Part shown: positions 1-11,294 of the stretch, piece after piece
Numbering within the stretch: the stretch's first letter is position 1
Layout: every line of letters starts with the position of its first letter
NCBI GenBank assembly: GCA_948144175.1
Contig: CANXME010001988.1
Span: 930,001 to 994,000 of the forward strand
Length of the DNA: 64,000 nucleotides
Reading direction: 5' to 3'
Origin: Closterium sp. NIES-65
Lineage: Eukaryota; Streptophyta; Zygnematophyceae; Desmidiales; Closteriaceae
Notes under the pieces: model-generated
Database searches by the model: none
Seen by the model: the letters and a program-made list of their open reading frames with translations, nothing else
Told to the model about the DNA's origin: nothing
Program-made: the position numbers and the translations under genes

Positions 1-2091
1 GATGTTCGCCCCAGGAGGGGGAACCGCGTCAACGTAGGTGCCTGTGGACTTCCAGGAAGCCATCTCTGCATCCATAGCTGCCTGCCACTGAGAGGAGTAG
101 GGACCCTCTACGGCCTCCGCGTAAGAGCGCGGAGTCGGGATGTCTAGTGCATCCGGGTCTCCCTCAGGGGTAAGCAGTACGGACGCGAGATGAGGTGAAG
201 CAGCAGCCAGACACTGGAACTCCTCCTGCCTGTCCTCAAAGACGTCCGTGCCAAGAGCACACGCACCCCCGACGGACGGAGGACAGACAGACGCAAACTC
301 AGCAATAAGACTAGCAGCGTAGTCTAGACGACAGCGAGCAGCAAAGTCGACGAGCTCAGCAACAAGAGCAGACGCAGCAGTGGACTCAAAGGAGGGGTCA
401 GTGACGACAGTAGCAAGGAGACGCGTGATAGTAGGACTGGCAGCACGAAGAGAGTCCGACTCAGGGTCGGCAAGAGCAGGAAGAGAAGACTCAGGAGGAG
501 AGGGCAAAGGGGCACGCAGAGGAGCAGTGGACGGACGCAGAGACATCCGGTGCGTGCCAGGGACAGGAGGAGGACGCTGACGCGAACTGAGACCACTAGT
601 GCGAGCAGCACGAACAGGCGACGCAGGACGAGACGCAGGCTCACGACGCTCAGCAAGACCTCCAGTAGGACCAGTGTACGGAGAAGGAGTAGGCAGTGGG
701 GAGGCCGACGGTAACTGTGACTGCGTTTGGACAGGCGGTGGACACTCTAAGGGAGGAGGAAGACCAAGAACCTGCTGAAGGAGCGGAACAAAGTACGGCC
801 GAGGCCGCGCGGCGACTCCAGACACAGCAGGGACAGCACCAGCACCCCCAGCGGCAGCACCAGCGTCAACAGCACCTCCAGCTCCAGTACCTCCAGCAGC
901 ACCAGCAGCACCCGCAGCAGGACCGCCGCCAGGACTGACAGCAGTAGCCTCAGCGCCAACACCCTCAGCAGCTCCGACTCTAGTAGCACTCGCAGGACTA
1001 GCACCTTTGAGACCGGCGGCACCAGCACCCTCAGCAGCCGAAGAAGCAGCAGCTCTAGTAGTACGCCTCCAGCGCCGGGCAAACCACTCGCGCAGCTCCT
1101 GTGGAGAGAGTGGCTCCCACCGAGACGAAGCACCCGGAGAACCAGCAGGCCCAGCACCGCCAGACGCCACACGAGAAGGTCCAACGGCCGCGGGCTCCGC
1201 ACCCCCAGGCTCAGTAGCTCCAGACTCAGCACCCCCAGGCTCAGCAGCTCCAGACGCAGCACCCCCAGGCAAAGGACCCCCAGGCTCAGCACCCCCAGTC
1301 GTAGCACCCCCAAGCTCAGCACCCCCAGTCGTAGCACCCCCAGGCTCAGCATCCCCAAGCTCAGCACCCCCAGTCGCAGCACCCCCAGACTCAGCACCCC
1401 CAGGCTCAGCACCCACGCGCGCAGCACCCCCAGAGTCAGCACCCCCAGGCTCAGCACCCGCAGCAGTACCAGAGTCACCGGCAACCTCGACCGGCTTGAC
1501 TGCATCTACCTGGGACACACCTGAAGGGGCAGGACCCTGAGGGGGGAGGGGGTCTACCGGGGGGGGACCTGGCACAAGGAAGTGCGGTGGCGGGGGGAGG
1601 GAAGGAGTGGGGTAGGGGAAGAGGCGGTAGTAGGGGACTGACTCGTCGAACGGGACGTCCTGGGAGGACAGAACACGACGAGAGGTGGGGTGGTAGAACT
1701 GCCACCCAGGGGCGTCAGGGCGGAAGCCAAGGAAGACACAGGGAGCAGCACGAGGGGACAGCTTGTCCGCAGACAAGTCGCAGACAAACGCCCGAGATCC
1801 CCAAACACGGAACGCAGATGCATCGCCGACCTTCCCCGTCCACAGCAAGGCTGGGGAGGTCTCCGGCCTGGAGACCCTGGGGTGAAGGTTGATCTGATGC
1901 GCCACGTACCGAACCGCAAACGGCCACAGAAAATGGGGGGCAGCCGCATGCATCATGGACGTACAAGCAACGTCCATGACCATGCCAATGCGGCGCTCAG
2001 CAATCCCATTTTGCTGTGGAGAGTTCGGAAGCGTAAAGGTCTAGCGGATGCCTCGCGCACGACAGTAAGCTCGTAGAAGGCCAGAGGAGAA
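1..2091 (-). pseudogene. Copia-A pol, integrase C-terminal half and linker toward RT
   Basis: Decayed coding sequence continuing the integrase after a stop at 2094-2092. Recognisable pieces by comparison with D and F are the segment holding the third catalytic acid (SPQQNGIAERR region, about 2000-2050), a Pro-rich stretch and the (GGAEP)n linker. The end of the segment, 1-240, corresponds to the sequence before the RT start in D (38560-38760). Frames change several times, so no continuous protein remains. Open frames on the opposite strand here are shadows of the repeat. Confidence 0.75.
1198..1462 (-). repeat. 15-bp coding minisatellite in INT-RT linker of Copia-A
   Basis: Tandem copies of a 15-bp unit (plus strand acccccaggctcagc with variants). 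On the coding strand it reads Gly-Gly-Ala-Glu-Pro. The same linker repeat occurs in D (36915-37140), F (45650-45835) and I (58140-58375). Confidence 0.85.
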
Positions 2092-3290
2092 CTATCCGCC
2101 TCGGTCAGAGTGCAGACGCAGAACAGGAAAGTCCGAGCCGAAGCTCCTCCTGAGCTGGAGACGAGCTGCGCGGATCCAGTCGATCAACACCTCAGTGACA
2201 TCACCCTTGCTGCGCAAGGGGAAGACTGTGGTGTAACGCGAGTACTCGTCAACCACCAGCAGGAAGTAGCGCTCGTGACCTTGTCCACGGACGCGGGCTG
2301 GGCCCCACACGTCCATCTGAAGCGTCTGCAGCGGGGCCTCTACCGGGGGAAACTGAGAGGAGTGAGGGGCAGCCCGGAGCCGCCCCTCGACACAGGGGAC
2401 ACAGGAAGGACCAGGCCCCGGAGGAAGGGGAGGGAGGGACCGGGGAAGACCAGAGACAAGGACACGGGAAGCCATGCCTCGGAGACGAGGCAGGGAGGGG
2501 TGACCAAGACGGTGGTGCCACAGGAGAGTCTCGTGAGACAGGAGGCAACACGAGCAGAGGGCAGACTCAGGACCAGACCTCGACGCTGCAGCAAACACCT
2601 GACCCGACGCAGCTACCTGGCTAGACGCAGGGACAGGAGGGGACCCAGTGGTCAGGGTGTAGAGGCTCGACCCCGGCCGACGCGAAAACGTGGCCAGGTG
2701 CCGGCCCGTGCGTGCGTCCGAGCAGTGGGTCACCCGCTGACTCGCAGGAGTAAACTGGTGAACCCCCGCATCCTGCAGGTCAGCACCACTCACCAAGTTC
2801 GTCGAGAATGAGGGGAGGTAAAGACCAGACAAGGTGCCAGAGGGGGCAGCCGGACACGGGAGGACAGTGGAGAAGTGAGAGAGGACAGGACCCCCAGAGG
2901 GGTCTGCCAGGGAGACTGCATCCGGCCGACCAAGCGGCGTGAGTGTGGTGCGGTCTCGAAAGAAGGAGCGCGAAGCCCCTGAGTCAAGTGTGAAGGTGAG
3001 GGAGGCCGAAGCCGACGCGGTACCTAAGAGCGCAGCCTCACCAGGACTTGAGGGCGCAGACGCGCTGGCACCTAGAGCAGCAGCCTCACTAGCACCTAGC
3101 GCAGCAGTACCAATGCCCGGGTCGGGCGGGAAACACCGGTAACAGTCACCCTCATCACTAATAGTCACAGCATACATGGCAGCAAGGATAGCATCAAAGT
3201 CAAGATCATAGATAGCAACACCTGCCCTAGACAGCTCTCCCCAGCGGGGGATCTCACTAGCCTTCGGGAACTGCTGATGCCAAGCATCCG
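2092..3290 (-). pseudogene. Copia-A pol: protease, GAG-pre-integrase and integrase core start
   Basis: A 361-codon open frame (3177-2092) plus upstream sequence. The protease motif TLDSGASRSFFRD keeps the catalytic Asp of retropepsins. A GAG-pre-integrase His/Cys zinc region follows (LWHHRLGHPSLPRL then CVPC). The integrase core starts at MDVWGP (first catalytic Asp) and reaches LHSDRGG (second Asp). There a Glu codon, still GAG in D, has become TAG (2094-2092). A working protein would cut the polyprotein and insert cDNA; this copy cannot make full pol. Confidence 0.88.
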
Positions 3291-4503
3291 TCAGGAGGCC
3301 AAAGCAGCGCTAGGTGGGGTGGGCACCCCCACACTGCTCACCAGCGCGGTCGTCGGAGCGAAGGACGTAGGTGCACGGACCGAAACCCCCACCACGCTGA
3401 CGCTGCGTGTACCACTCACGGAGCTGCTGAGGAGGGGGGATGTCTCGAGAACGTTGCTGCTGCTGGCGCTGACCACCACCGGAGCCGCTCCGCTGCGAAG
3501 CACCACCCCGACCAGCTCCACCTCCTCCACCACCGCCGCCTCCACCTCCGCCACCACCGCTGCCTCCGCTCCCACCGCTACCGCCTCTGCGCCTCCGCCT
3601 CCGCTGCTGCCACCGCCACCTCCACCCCCGCCGCCACTCCCACCGCCACCCCCACTCCCTCCGCCGCCTCCACCGCCACCTCCACCACCCCCGCTAGCTC
3701 CACCCGCGCCCTTGGCCCCCCTTGCCCTTGCCAGAGCGACGTCTCCCGCTAGGGGCAGACGCCGCACCGACCGACTCAAGACCAACGAGGTCGGCCGCAG
3801 CAGCAGAGGCGACAGAGGGCAATAGGGGGGAAGGGGAACACCCCTCAAAGATGGGGGTGCGAGGGTCACCACGAGAGGCTCCTACAGTGACTATGCTCTT
3901 CTCCGCTGCTAGGAGGGCCTTCTTTAGGAGGTCAATAGTGAGAGTGGTGGGACAGACTGAGAGGAAGTGGTCCCTGACTACGCGAAGGGAGTCAGGGAGG
4001 CGGGTGACTATATAATAGAGAGTGATGTACATGGGGGGGGGGTTCTTGGCGCAGAACTCAACAGAAAGCGCGGCGCGGTAGCGAGTGTCACTAGTGCGGA
4101 GGTGCGTAATGAGGTTAGCGACTATGGGAAAGGCAGCAAGGTCACGAAAGAGGTACGGTAGCATGAGGCGGCTCAGTGCAGCAGTGGCAGGCAAAGAGTA
4201 GCGTGCAACTACAGCGTCGTACAAGGTTTGAGCACTCTTGTACTGACTAAAGTGCGCGCGCTCAGTGGTAGGCAGGTGGCGACGCACAGCAAGACGTGCA
4301 ACAGCATCGCGTGTGGCCCACTGGGAGCGAACAGTGGGGTCAGCATCAGCAGCAGGGGCAGAAGAGGCGCCAGAGGTGAGGTCAAAGAGGGAGAGACCGT
4401 CTGCCCTATCGCACTGTAGGAAGAGCTGCAGGTCATCTACCCAAACCTCAAAGTCAATGGCTCGACCCTCAGCGTCAAAAGCGAGAACACTAGGGGTAGC
4501 CAT
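3291..4503 (-). pseudogene. Copia-A gag
   Basis: The ATG at 4503 opens MATPSVLAFDAEGRAIDFEVW, shared with B and D, so the start is secure. A retrotransposon capsid-type helical region follows (about residues 10-170), then a Lys/Gly tract and a long poly-Gly linker coded by GGC/GGT repeats (about 3540-3710). The frame slips within that linker (one stop at 3694) and is regained. Downstream, up to about 3290, is the Cys/His segment that replaces the usual zinc knuckle. Gag forms the particle that packages the RNA. Confidence 0.85.
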
Positions 4504-4639
4504 GACAGCAGTAGACGAGCAGGACCAACTGTAGGACAGGGGCAGTGCAGTGACAGAAGCGCTGCTCTCACCGGACAGGGTGGGTCGGGCAGCTCAGCAG
4601 TGCAGTAACACGGCAACACGGCTGCTCGGACAGCACAGC

Positions 4640-5500
4640 AGCGACTGCGGCTCCGCGGCACCAGCGGCTCGGCTGATCAGGCGGCTCGGGCGGCTCGGGC
4701 GGCTCGGGCAACTTGGGCGGCTCGGGCTGGTCGGGCGGCTCAGGAGAGTCGGGCGGCTCGGGCGGCTCGGGCGGCTCGGGCTGCTCAAGAGAGTCGGGCG
4801 GCTCGGGCGGCTCGGGTGGCGCGGGCGGTGTAGGGCTGCTGGTGAAAGGGGTGGCGAGGCCGCTTAGGAGGGCGGCAGGGCCGCAGTAGAAGGGCGGCGG
4901 GGCCGCTGAGTAGGGCAGCGGGGCCGCTGAGAAGGGCGGCGGGGCCGCAGTAGAAGGGCGGCGGGGCCGCTGAGTAGGGCAGCGGGGCCACAGGAGAAGG
5001 GTGGCGGGGCCGCTGATGAGGGCTGCGGGGCCGCTGAGTAGGGCGGCGGGGCCGCAGGAGTAGGGCGGCGGGGCCGCTGAGTAGGGCGGTGGGGCCGCAG
5101 GAGAAGAGCGGCGGGGCCACTGATTAGGGCGGCGGGGCCGCTGCAGAAGGGCGGCGGGGCCGCGAAGTAGGGCGGCAGGGCCGCTGAGTAGAAGGGCGGC
5201 GGGGCCGCTGAGTAGGGCGGCGGGGCCGCTGAGTAGGGCGGCGGGGCCGAAGTGTGGGGCGACGGGGCCGCCGAGAAGGGCGGGGCCGCAGCAACGGGCG
5301 GCGGGGCCGCGAAGACGGGCGGCGGGGCCGCAATGCGGGGCGACGGGGCCGCTGAGAAGGGCGGCGGGGCCGCTGAGACGGGCGGCGGGACCGCACGAAA
5401 GGGCGGCGGGGCCGAAGGGACGGGCGGCGGGGCCGCTAGGGGAAGGGGCCGCTAGGGCGATAGGGCCACTAGGGCGTAGGGGCCGCTAGGGCGGCTCGAC
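4640..5500. repeat. GC-rich minisatellite leader of Copia-A
   Basis: This leader lies between the primer binding site and gag and has two blocks. Near gag (about 4676-4830) are repeats built from cggctcgggcgg. Toward the LTR (about 4855-5460) are about 20-25-bp units containing ggcggcggggccgc plus gagtagg or similar. Leaders of B, D and the non-autonomous element N have the same plan. Open frames here are GC-content artefacts. Confidence 0.85.
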
Positions 5501-5600
5501 GAGGTGAGAGCCCGAAGCGCGACTCGGGCGGAGCGCGCTTTGGGCAGGAAAAAAAAGAGAGTGGATGTGGTGGGCCCTAGGCACAGTTCCCACGGGGGAA

Positions 5601-5614
5601 CCTGCTCGATACCA
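5601..5614 (-). other. Primer binding site of Copia-A
   Basis: The minus strand reads TGGTATCGAGCAGG directly inside the 5' LTR. It resembles the plant initiator-Met tRNA complement TGGTATCAGAGC and is identical to the site in Copia-D. Confidence 0.85.
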
Positions 5615-5736
5615 TGAGGACAGTAGAACGAGGATGAATGACTAAGGAATGGAAGTGATACAAATATGCAACCCTAGAAAATGTGTACCCCATATGGGCT
5701 ACCCCAATATAGCCTACACAATATTATAATTTGACA
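5615..5736 (-). repeat. 5' LTR of Copia-A (122 bp)
   Basis: The LTR runs TG...CA on both strands. It shares the core tgtgtaggctat-agt-gg-gtagcc with LTRs of B, D and I in either orientation. It is bounded by the primer binding site on one side and Copia-B protease/integrase sequence on the other. Confidence 0.88.
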
Positions 5737-6439
5737 CCGCTGACTCGCAGGAGTGAACTGGTCAACCCCCCTATCCTGTAGGTCAGCTCCACTCACCAAG
5801 TTCGTAGAGAACGAGGGGAGGTAGAGACCTGACAGGGTGCCAGAGGGGGCTGCCGGGCACGGTAAGACAGTGGAGAAGCTAGCAAGGACAGGACCCCCAG
5901 AGGGGTCCGCCTGGGAGACCGCAACCGGCCGACTAAGCGGCGTAAGCGTGGTGCAGTCGCGAAAGAAGGAGCGGGAAGCATCCGAGTCAAGGGTGAAGGT
6001 GTGTAAGGCCTGAGCCGACGTAGTACCTGAGAGAGCAGACTCACCAGCACCTGGGGCAGCAGACGCACTAGCACATGGGGCAGCAGACGCACTAGCACCT
6101 AGAGCAGCAGCCTCACCAGCACCTAGAGCAGCAGCCTCAATGCACGGGTCAGGCGGAACACATAGGTAACAGTCACCCTCAACACTAACAGACACAGCAT
6201 ACATGGCAGCAAGAATAGCATCATAGTCAAGAACAAAGATGTCACCCTCGGCTCTAGACCAATCTCCCCAGCGAGGGATCTCTGACGCCGCAGGGAATTG
6301 GTGACGCCACGCGGCTGTCAGGCAGCCGAAGCAGCGCTGGGTGGAGTGCGGGCCCCCGCACTGCTTGCGAGCGCGGTCGCCGGTACGGAGAACATAAATG
6401 CAGGGACCAGTACCCCCACCGCGCTGACGCGCAGCGTAC
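5737..6439 (-). pseudogene. Copia-B Cys/His motif and protease fragment
   Basis: This segment continues gag in another frame from about 6440 (WYAARQRGGG onward). It holds the motif CIYVLRTGDRARKQC...H...C (C-x13-C-x3-H-x4-C) near 6365-6410 and then the protease. The protease active site reads LDSDAS where A and D have LDSGAS, a Gly-to-Asp change that should kill it. The frame is cut at 5737 by the LTR of Copia-A. Confidence 0.82.
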
Positions 6440-7513
6440 CACACGAAGCTGCTGAGGGGACAGGGTCTCACGACTGCGCTGCTGCTGCTGGCGCAGACCA
6501 CCACCGTACCCACTCCTCTGCATAGAGTCGCGAGCAGCTCCACCGCCGCCGCCGCCGCCGCCACCTCCGCCACCTCCCCTCCCTCCGCCACCACCGCCGC
6601 CTCCTCCGCCTCCACTGCTGCCACCGCCGCCGCCACCCCCGCCACCACTCCCACCACCACCCCCACCCCCTCCACTGCCTCCACCACCACCTCCACCACC
6701 CCCGCTAGCCCCTCCAGCTCCCTTGCCCCCCTTGCCCTTGCCGGTGTGGCGCCTCCCGCTAGGGGCAGACACAGCGCCGACCCCGTAGAAACCAACGAGG
6801 TCGGCAGCAGCAGCAGAAGCAACAGAGGGCAAGAGGGGGGAGGGGGAACACCCCTCAAAGACGGGGGTGCGAGGGTCACCACGAGAGGCTCCTACAGCGA
6901 CTACGCTCTTCTCTGCTGCTAGGAGGCGCTCCTCGAGGAGGTCAACGGTGAGAGTGGTGGGGCAAACTGAGAGGAAGTGGTCCCTGACTAAGCGAAGAGA
7001 GTCAGGGAGCCGGGTGACTATGTAGTAGAGGGTGATGTACATGGGGGGGGGGTTCTTGGCACAGAACTCAGCAGGAAGCGCAGCGCGGTAGCGAGTGTCA
7101 CTAGTGCGGAGGTGCGTAATGAGGTCAGCGACTGTGGGAAAGGCAGCAAGGTCAGGGAAGAGGTATGGTAGCATGAGGCGGCTTAGTGCAGCAGTGGCAG
7201 GGGAAGAGTAGCATGCAACTACAGCGTCGTACAAGGTCTGAGCACTCTTGTACTGGCTAAAGTGTGCACGCTCAGTGGTCGGTAAGTGGCGACGCAGAGC
7301 AAGACGGGCAGCAGCATCGCGTGTCGCCCACTGTGAGCGAATAGTGCTGTCAGCAGTAGCAGGCGGGGCAGGGGAGGCACCAGAGGTGAGGTCGAACAGA
7401 GAGAGGCCGTCTGCCCTATCGCACTGGAGGAACAGCTGGAGGTCATCGACCTAGACCTCAAAGTAAACAGCACGACCCTCAGTGTCAAACGTAAGAACAC
7501 TGGGGGTAGCCAT
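6440..7513 (-). pseudogene. Copia-B gag
   Basis: The ATG at 7513 gives MATPSVLTFDTEGRA, matching A and D. An in-frame TAG at 7453-7451 replaces the Trp of FEVWVDDLQ. Past it the same frame runs through the capsid-like region (ERLLAAEKS, ASRGDPRTP) and a poly-Gly tract (about 6540-6720). It then shifts near 6440, before the Cys/His motif. The gene has the full length of its relatives but is not translatable as one protein. Confidence 0.85.
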
Positions 7514-7569
7514 GACTGCAGAGGTCTAGCAAGGAGTGAGCTCACCAGTACGTGTAAGTAGGGCCGGGG

Positions 7570-8400
7570 CGCGCCGGTAGGACTGGTAGCGGCTCGACGA
7601 CAAGGCGGCTCGGCGGTTCGGCTGCTGGGCGGCTCGGCGGCTCGGCGGCTCGGCTGCTGGGCGGCTCGGCTGTCGGGCGGCTCGGCGGCTAGGCGGCTCG
7701 GCTGCTGGGTGGCTCGGCGGCTCTGCTGCTGGGCGGCTCGGCGGCTCTGCTGCTGGGCTGCTCGGTAGAGGCGGCGTTGGGGCCGCTAGGGGCAGCGACG
7801 GGGCCGCTTAGGGAGGGGAGCGGCGACGGGGCCGTGTAGTGGCGGCGACGGGGCCGCGTAGGAAGGGGGGCGGCGACGGGGCCGCTAGGGGCGGCGACAG
7901 GGCCGCATAGAGGCGGCGTCGGGGCTGCTTAGGGGCAGCAACGGGGCCGCTTAGGAGCGGCAGCGGGGCCGCTTAGGGGCGGCGACGGGGCCGCGTAGGG
8001 TGGGAGGCGGAGACGGGGCCGCTAGGGGCGGCGACGGGGCCGCTAGGGGCAGCGACGGGGCTGCGTAGGGGCGGCGACGGGGCCGCGTAGGGTGAGAGGC
8101 GGCGACGGCGCCGATAGGGGTGGCAACGGGGCCGCTAGGGGCGGCGACGGGGCCGCGTAGGGGTGGCGACGGGGCCGCGTAGGGGCGGCGACTGGGCCGT
8201 GTAGGGTAAGAGGCGGCGACGGGGCCGATAGGGGCGGCGGTGGGGCCGCGAGGGGCGGCGACGGGGCCGCGTAGGGGCGGCGACGGGGCCACGTAGGGGC
8301 GGCGACGGGGCCGCGTAGGGACGGCGACGGGGCCGCGTAGGTTGAGAGGCGGCAACGGGGCCGCGTGGAGGGTGGCGACGAGGCCGCTAGGGGCCACTAG
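7570..8400. repeat. GC-rich minisatellite leader of Copia-B
   Basis: The block near gag (about 7600-7770) consists of ggcggctcggctgctgg units. The block near the LTR (about 7775-8400) consists of 18-19-bp units like ggcggcgacggggccgcgt. Same order and composition as the leaders of A, D and N. Confidence 0.85.
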
Positions 8401-8510
8401 GGGCCTGGAAAGGGCGGCGAAAAAGGCGTGCCTCGGGCAGGAGGGACTGGCGCTCCGGTCAAAGAGGAAAATTTCAGTGGTGGGCCCAAGGAAGCGTTCC
8501 CACTAGGGAA

Positions 8511-8525
8511 CCTGCTCTGATACCA
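8511..8525 (-). other. Primer binding site of Copia-B
   Basis: The minus strand reads TGGTATCAGAGCAGG, the canonical plant initiator-Met complement, abutting the LTR. Confidence 0.9.
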
Positions 8526-8650
8526 TGTGAAGAATGAGGAATGAATGAACTAGCAAGCAGGTGGGTACAAGTAGGAAAACCTAGAAGTGTTGTACCCTAT
8601 ATTGTCTACCCCACTACAGCCTACACAGACTATAGCATATGAGTTTGACA
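8526..8650 (-). repeat. 5' LTR of Copia-B (125 bp)
   Basis: TG...CA ends. On the coding strand it begins TGTCAAACTC and ends just before the primer binding site. It is homologous to the LTRs of A, D and I. Confidence 0.88.
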
Positions 8651-9672
8651 CAACGTTCGGTGGAGTGACCAAAGGCTTTGCAGTTCTTGCAATAGTATTG
8701 TCGTGGCCGTGTGTCGCGATTCCTCCGTTGGTCGCGATTAGAGTAAAAGGCGATTTGTTCGCGGCGCGCCCCCTTTTCTTGGTTCAAGTCCATGTCATGT
8801 TGCTCATGCAGCAGAGTAGCGCAGAGATGTGCTTCGGATATTATTCCTTGTTGGCGAAGTAGCGCCTTGCAGGGATTCCAGTGTGGTCCCAGTCCTTGAA
8901 GCACGATGGTGACGTACATGTCCTCGGAAATTGTGTTTTCGAGCTTCAGAAGTTGATCGCGGACGCTTCGGCAGCGGTTGATGTAGGAGTTTGCTTTCTC
9001 GCCAGGTGCCATCTTGACTTCCATGAGTTGCTGGAGCAAGCGGCTAGAGGACACGGAGTCCTTGGGCTAGTAAGTTTTGTTGAGGTAGTTCCAGTCGGCC
9101 ATGGCGGGAGCTTGGTGAGTTTTGTATGGTCGAATGCCGAGTTTTTCGGTCGGCGCCATGTTGCGGAGTAGGACGCTATACGCCATGAGCGACTCGTTGT
9201 AATACTGAGCCTTTGCGTCGCTGTCGTTGGGAGGGCCAGCGTAGCTTCCGTCGAAGTAGCAATAAATTTGCGCGTTTTGTAAGAGTAGCTCAAGCTCGAA
9301 GCTCCAGGTGTAGAAATCTCGCCCGCTAAACACGGTGCAGGTTCGGATCTTGGAGATAGTCAGAAACTTGTTCTGAGCTGCGAGCACGGCTTCATCACTT
9401 GGACGAGGAAATGTTGGAGCAGAAGAATTTGACCTAAGATCAAAGGTGGTTGGGCTCGGTTCCTTGGTTGGAGCGGCCGGTTGATCGGGTTGCTGAGCGG
9501 TTTCAAGGTTGACATTCTTCAGTTGTTGAATTCCTGATTCCAGCGTGGAAATCCGCTGGATGAGTTGCTCCAGAAGCGCATTGCTGACGGTGGTAGTTCC
9601 AGCGGAGTTCACGGTAGGGTTGGCGGGGGCTTCGGCAGTGTTGGCCGCTTGTCCGCCAGATCCTCCAGCCAT
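8651..9672 (-). pseudogene. Copia-C gag
   Basis: The likely start is the ATG at 9672 (MAGGSGGQAANTAEAP). A central capsid-type domain follows (VFSGRDFYTWSFELELLL to GLGPHWNPCKALL). It ends in a canonical CCHC knuckle, CKNCKAFGHSTERC. An in-frame TAG at 9069-9067 (after WNYLNKTY) splits it; the frame is the same on both sides. The last Cys codon of the knuckle is completed by the first base of the Copia-B LTR, showing where that element landed. Confidence 0.85.
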
Positions 9673-9747
9673 GTTTCGGTGGGAGGCGTACCGAACGCCA
9701 CCTTGAATTTGAATTTGAATCAACGGTGGTGGTGCGAAGAATCCTGA

Positions 9748-9762
9748 GTGGCTCTCATACCA
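9748..9762 (-). other. Primer binding site of Copia-C
   Basis: The minus strand reads TGGTATGAGAGCCAC next to the LTR: the initiator-Met type with one changed base (ATG for ATC), as in some other Copia groups. Confidence 0.8.
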
Positions 9763-10193
9763 TGATACAATCTGAACCATCTTATAGGATCGTCTCAGGT
9801 TGATCGCACGGAGTGTAGCAACGGAAGATTGCTAGGTGATGTCGGGTACGGACTCTGTCAGTAGAAGGAGATTTGAATCTCGACAGAATTGACTATTACA
9901 ATGCGGTACAAGGGTTTATATAGGAATACAGTGGAATGCAAAAGGTCCTAGCTAGCCATGTACTCTGAGGGGGTACATTCCCCTTAGGGCTAATCTAGAT
10001 GCAACATCGCAACCGTGCGGTCCGGTAACTGTACGCGGTCCGGTAACCGTTTGAACATTTCCCGCGCTTTGCACTTCAAATCCTTCCTGCTTGTAACTGT
10101 CTCATCGCTTGGTCTTTCGTTTTCGATGCAGTAGCATTCGCGTTAAGGATTTGTTACTCGGGAATGTTTATTCAACTATTCCATATCGTAACA
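9763..10193 (-). repeat. 5' LTR of Copia-C (431 bp)
   Basis: The LTR has TG...CA ends; on the minus strand it opens TGTTACGATATGG. A TATA-like box (TATATAAA, 9922-9915) lies inside it. The flank after the end is gactg; the other copy is not in the window. Confidence 0.78.
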
Positions 10194-11159
10194 GACTGTC
10201 CTTGATCGCAACAAGCAAGAAATGATTTCTTGCCAACACACATGTTTGATACGTCGCAAAGAGGCGCAAATGACTTAGGCGCGGAATGAGACTGATCCAA
10301 GTTCAGAATTTATTGACTCACTAATAACAAAGACCTCGTTACAGTGCCTTTACGAAATTTTCAATGATTGCATGCATTTATAATATATTTTTAAATGTGT
10401 ATATATCTATCATGTGCATTTTCTTCCTCCCGAAGGAAAATCTGAAGGTTGGTTGGGGACAAAAAATGCTATTGGCCCGCGAATCACCTCCTTGTCAAAA
10501 TGTTGTGATGAGGGTCGCAAATCAGAGTCCTCTCGCCAAAGCTACCATGGTTCACAGTTCAGTCGCTCAAACAACAACGACGTGTTGCGACCCAAAGAGA
10601 TTGAGTTGGGTCGGCTCGACCTGGTCGGCTAAACCCAACCCGACCAGATCTTCGGACACTTTGCCTCCAGGTGTTTAGGGTTGATGCATCCCTAACGCAT
10701 GCCTTACCCATAGGTGTTTTATTTTTGCCCGCGGGCAGCGCAGTATAGAAATTAACTAAATTTCTCTTGAAGTTTGTGATAACAATAAAACAGATCGCGG
10801 TTCACGCGATCATAGGCTCGCCACATGGCAAAAATAAATCAAACCGCGCTTCCGCGGAATTGAGCAAAATTCTCAGTTGCCGGGCGGGAGGACGGTAAGC
10901 TGAAAATTCGCATCGATATTACAGGTTATCATTCTGTGCGGCGAATTTAAAGTGACATTTGCGCGAGAACTCTGAAGTTCGAAGACTATGGTTACCTCTC
11001 CAACTCGATTGGGTTGGGTCTAGTTGGCCTGGTTGAGCCGACCTGGTCGATCGAGGTCAGGCAGACCCAACCGGGTCTGGTTGGCTTGACCTGGTCGGCT
11101 AGACCCGCAATGCAGCCTTCCAAGAAGTCATGGGTCAGGGGGTGGTCGACCCAATCAGT
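10194..11159. other. Intergenic, no gene recognised
   Basis: No coding sequence is supported. Two stretches, about 10600-10650 and 11005-11110, share related motifs (ggttgggtc, cctggtcggct, gacccaacc) in both orientations and may be remnants of a small inverted-repeat element. The rest is AT-richer than the surroundings. Confidence 0.5.
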
Positions 11160-11186
11160 TTATATATATATATGTATATATATACG
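11160..11186. repeat. TA microsatellite
   Basis: An alternating TA run interrupted by tgtata. It lies just beyond the 3' end of the minus-strand LINE and could be its tail (inference). Confidence 0.6.
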
Positions 11187-11294
11187 GAAAAGTACACTAA
11201 GGATAATGTACAAAACGCATCAGGCTATCGTAACTGTGTCTGGAGGGAAGAGCTACAGTACCGTGTACCGCAGATTCCCTATACTGTAGCAAAC

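Larger units (their letters stand above)
1..5736 (-). mobile_element. Copia-A, short-LTR Ty1/copia retrotransposon, 3' part outside window
   Basis: Minus-strand element. Its 5' LTR is at 5615-5736, followed inward by a primer binding site, a GC-rich repeat leader, gag, protease and integrase. The left window edge cuts it just before the reverse transcriptase; the edge sequence matches the plus strand of Copia-D at about 38700-38755. It lies inside Copia-B: the LTR outer edge at 5736 is followed at once by the B protease/integrase region, which in A itself reads on uninterrupted near 2730. The rest of B must lie left of the window. The reading frame is damaged in several places. Confidence 0.9.
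5737..8650 (-). mobile_element. Copia-B, short-LTR Ty1/copia element, 5' half
   Basis: Same lineage as A and D. Seen here are the 5' LTR (8526-8650), primer binding site, repeat leader, gag and protease; the remainder is displaced beyond the left edge by the insertion of Copia-A at 5736/5737. B is itself inserted in Copia-C: its LTR end at 8650 abuts the C zinc-knuckle codons. The far target duplication lies outside the window, so only one flank (caacg) is visible. Confidence 0.88.
8651..10193 (-). mobile_element. Copia-C, long-LTR Ty1/copia element, 5' LTR and gag
   Basis: Minus-strand element with a 431-bp LTR, a primer binding site and gag up to the zinc knuckle, where Copia-B is inserted. 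Its gag resembles that of Copia-E rather than A/B/D, so it is a second Copia lineage. The remaining pol must lie left of the window, beyond the rest of B. Confidence 0.85.

Noticed and set aside
1007..1540. Plus-strand Ala/Pro-rich open frame (also 36834-37475 minus and 45178-45906 plus).
   Set aside because: Antisense of the (GGAEP)n linker repeat in Copia pol.
10364..10678. Small open frames in the AT-richer intergenic stretch.
   Set aside because: No conserved motif, codon bias or start context; overlapping frames are mutually exclusive.
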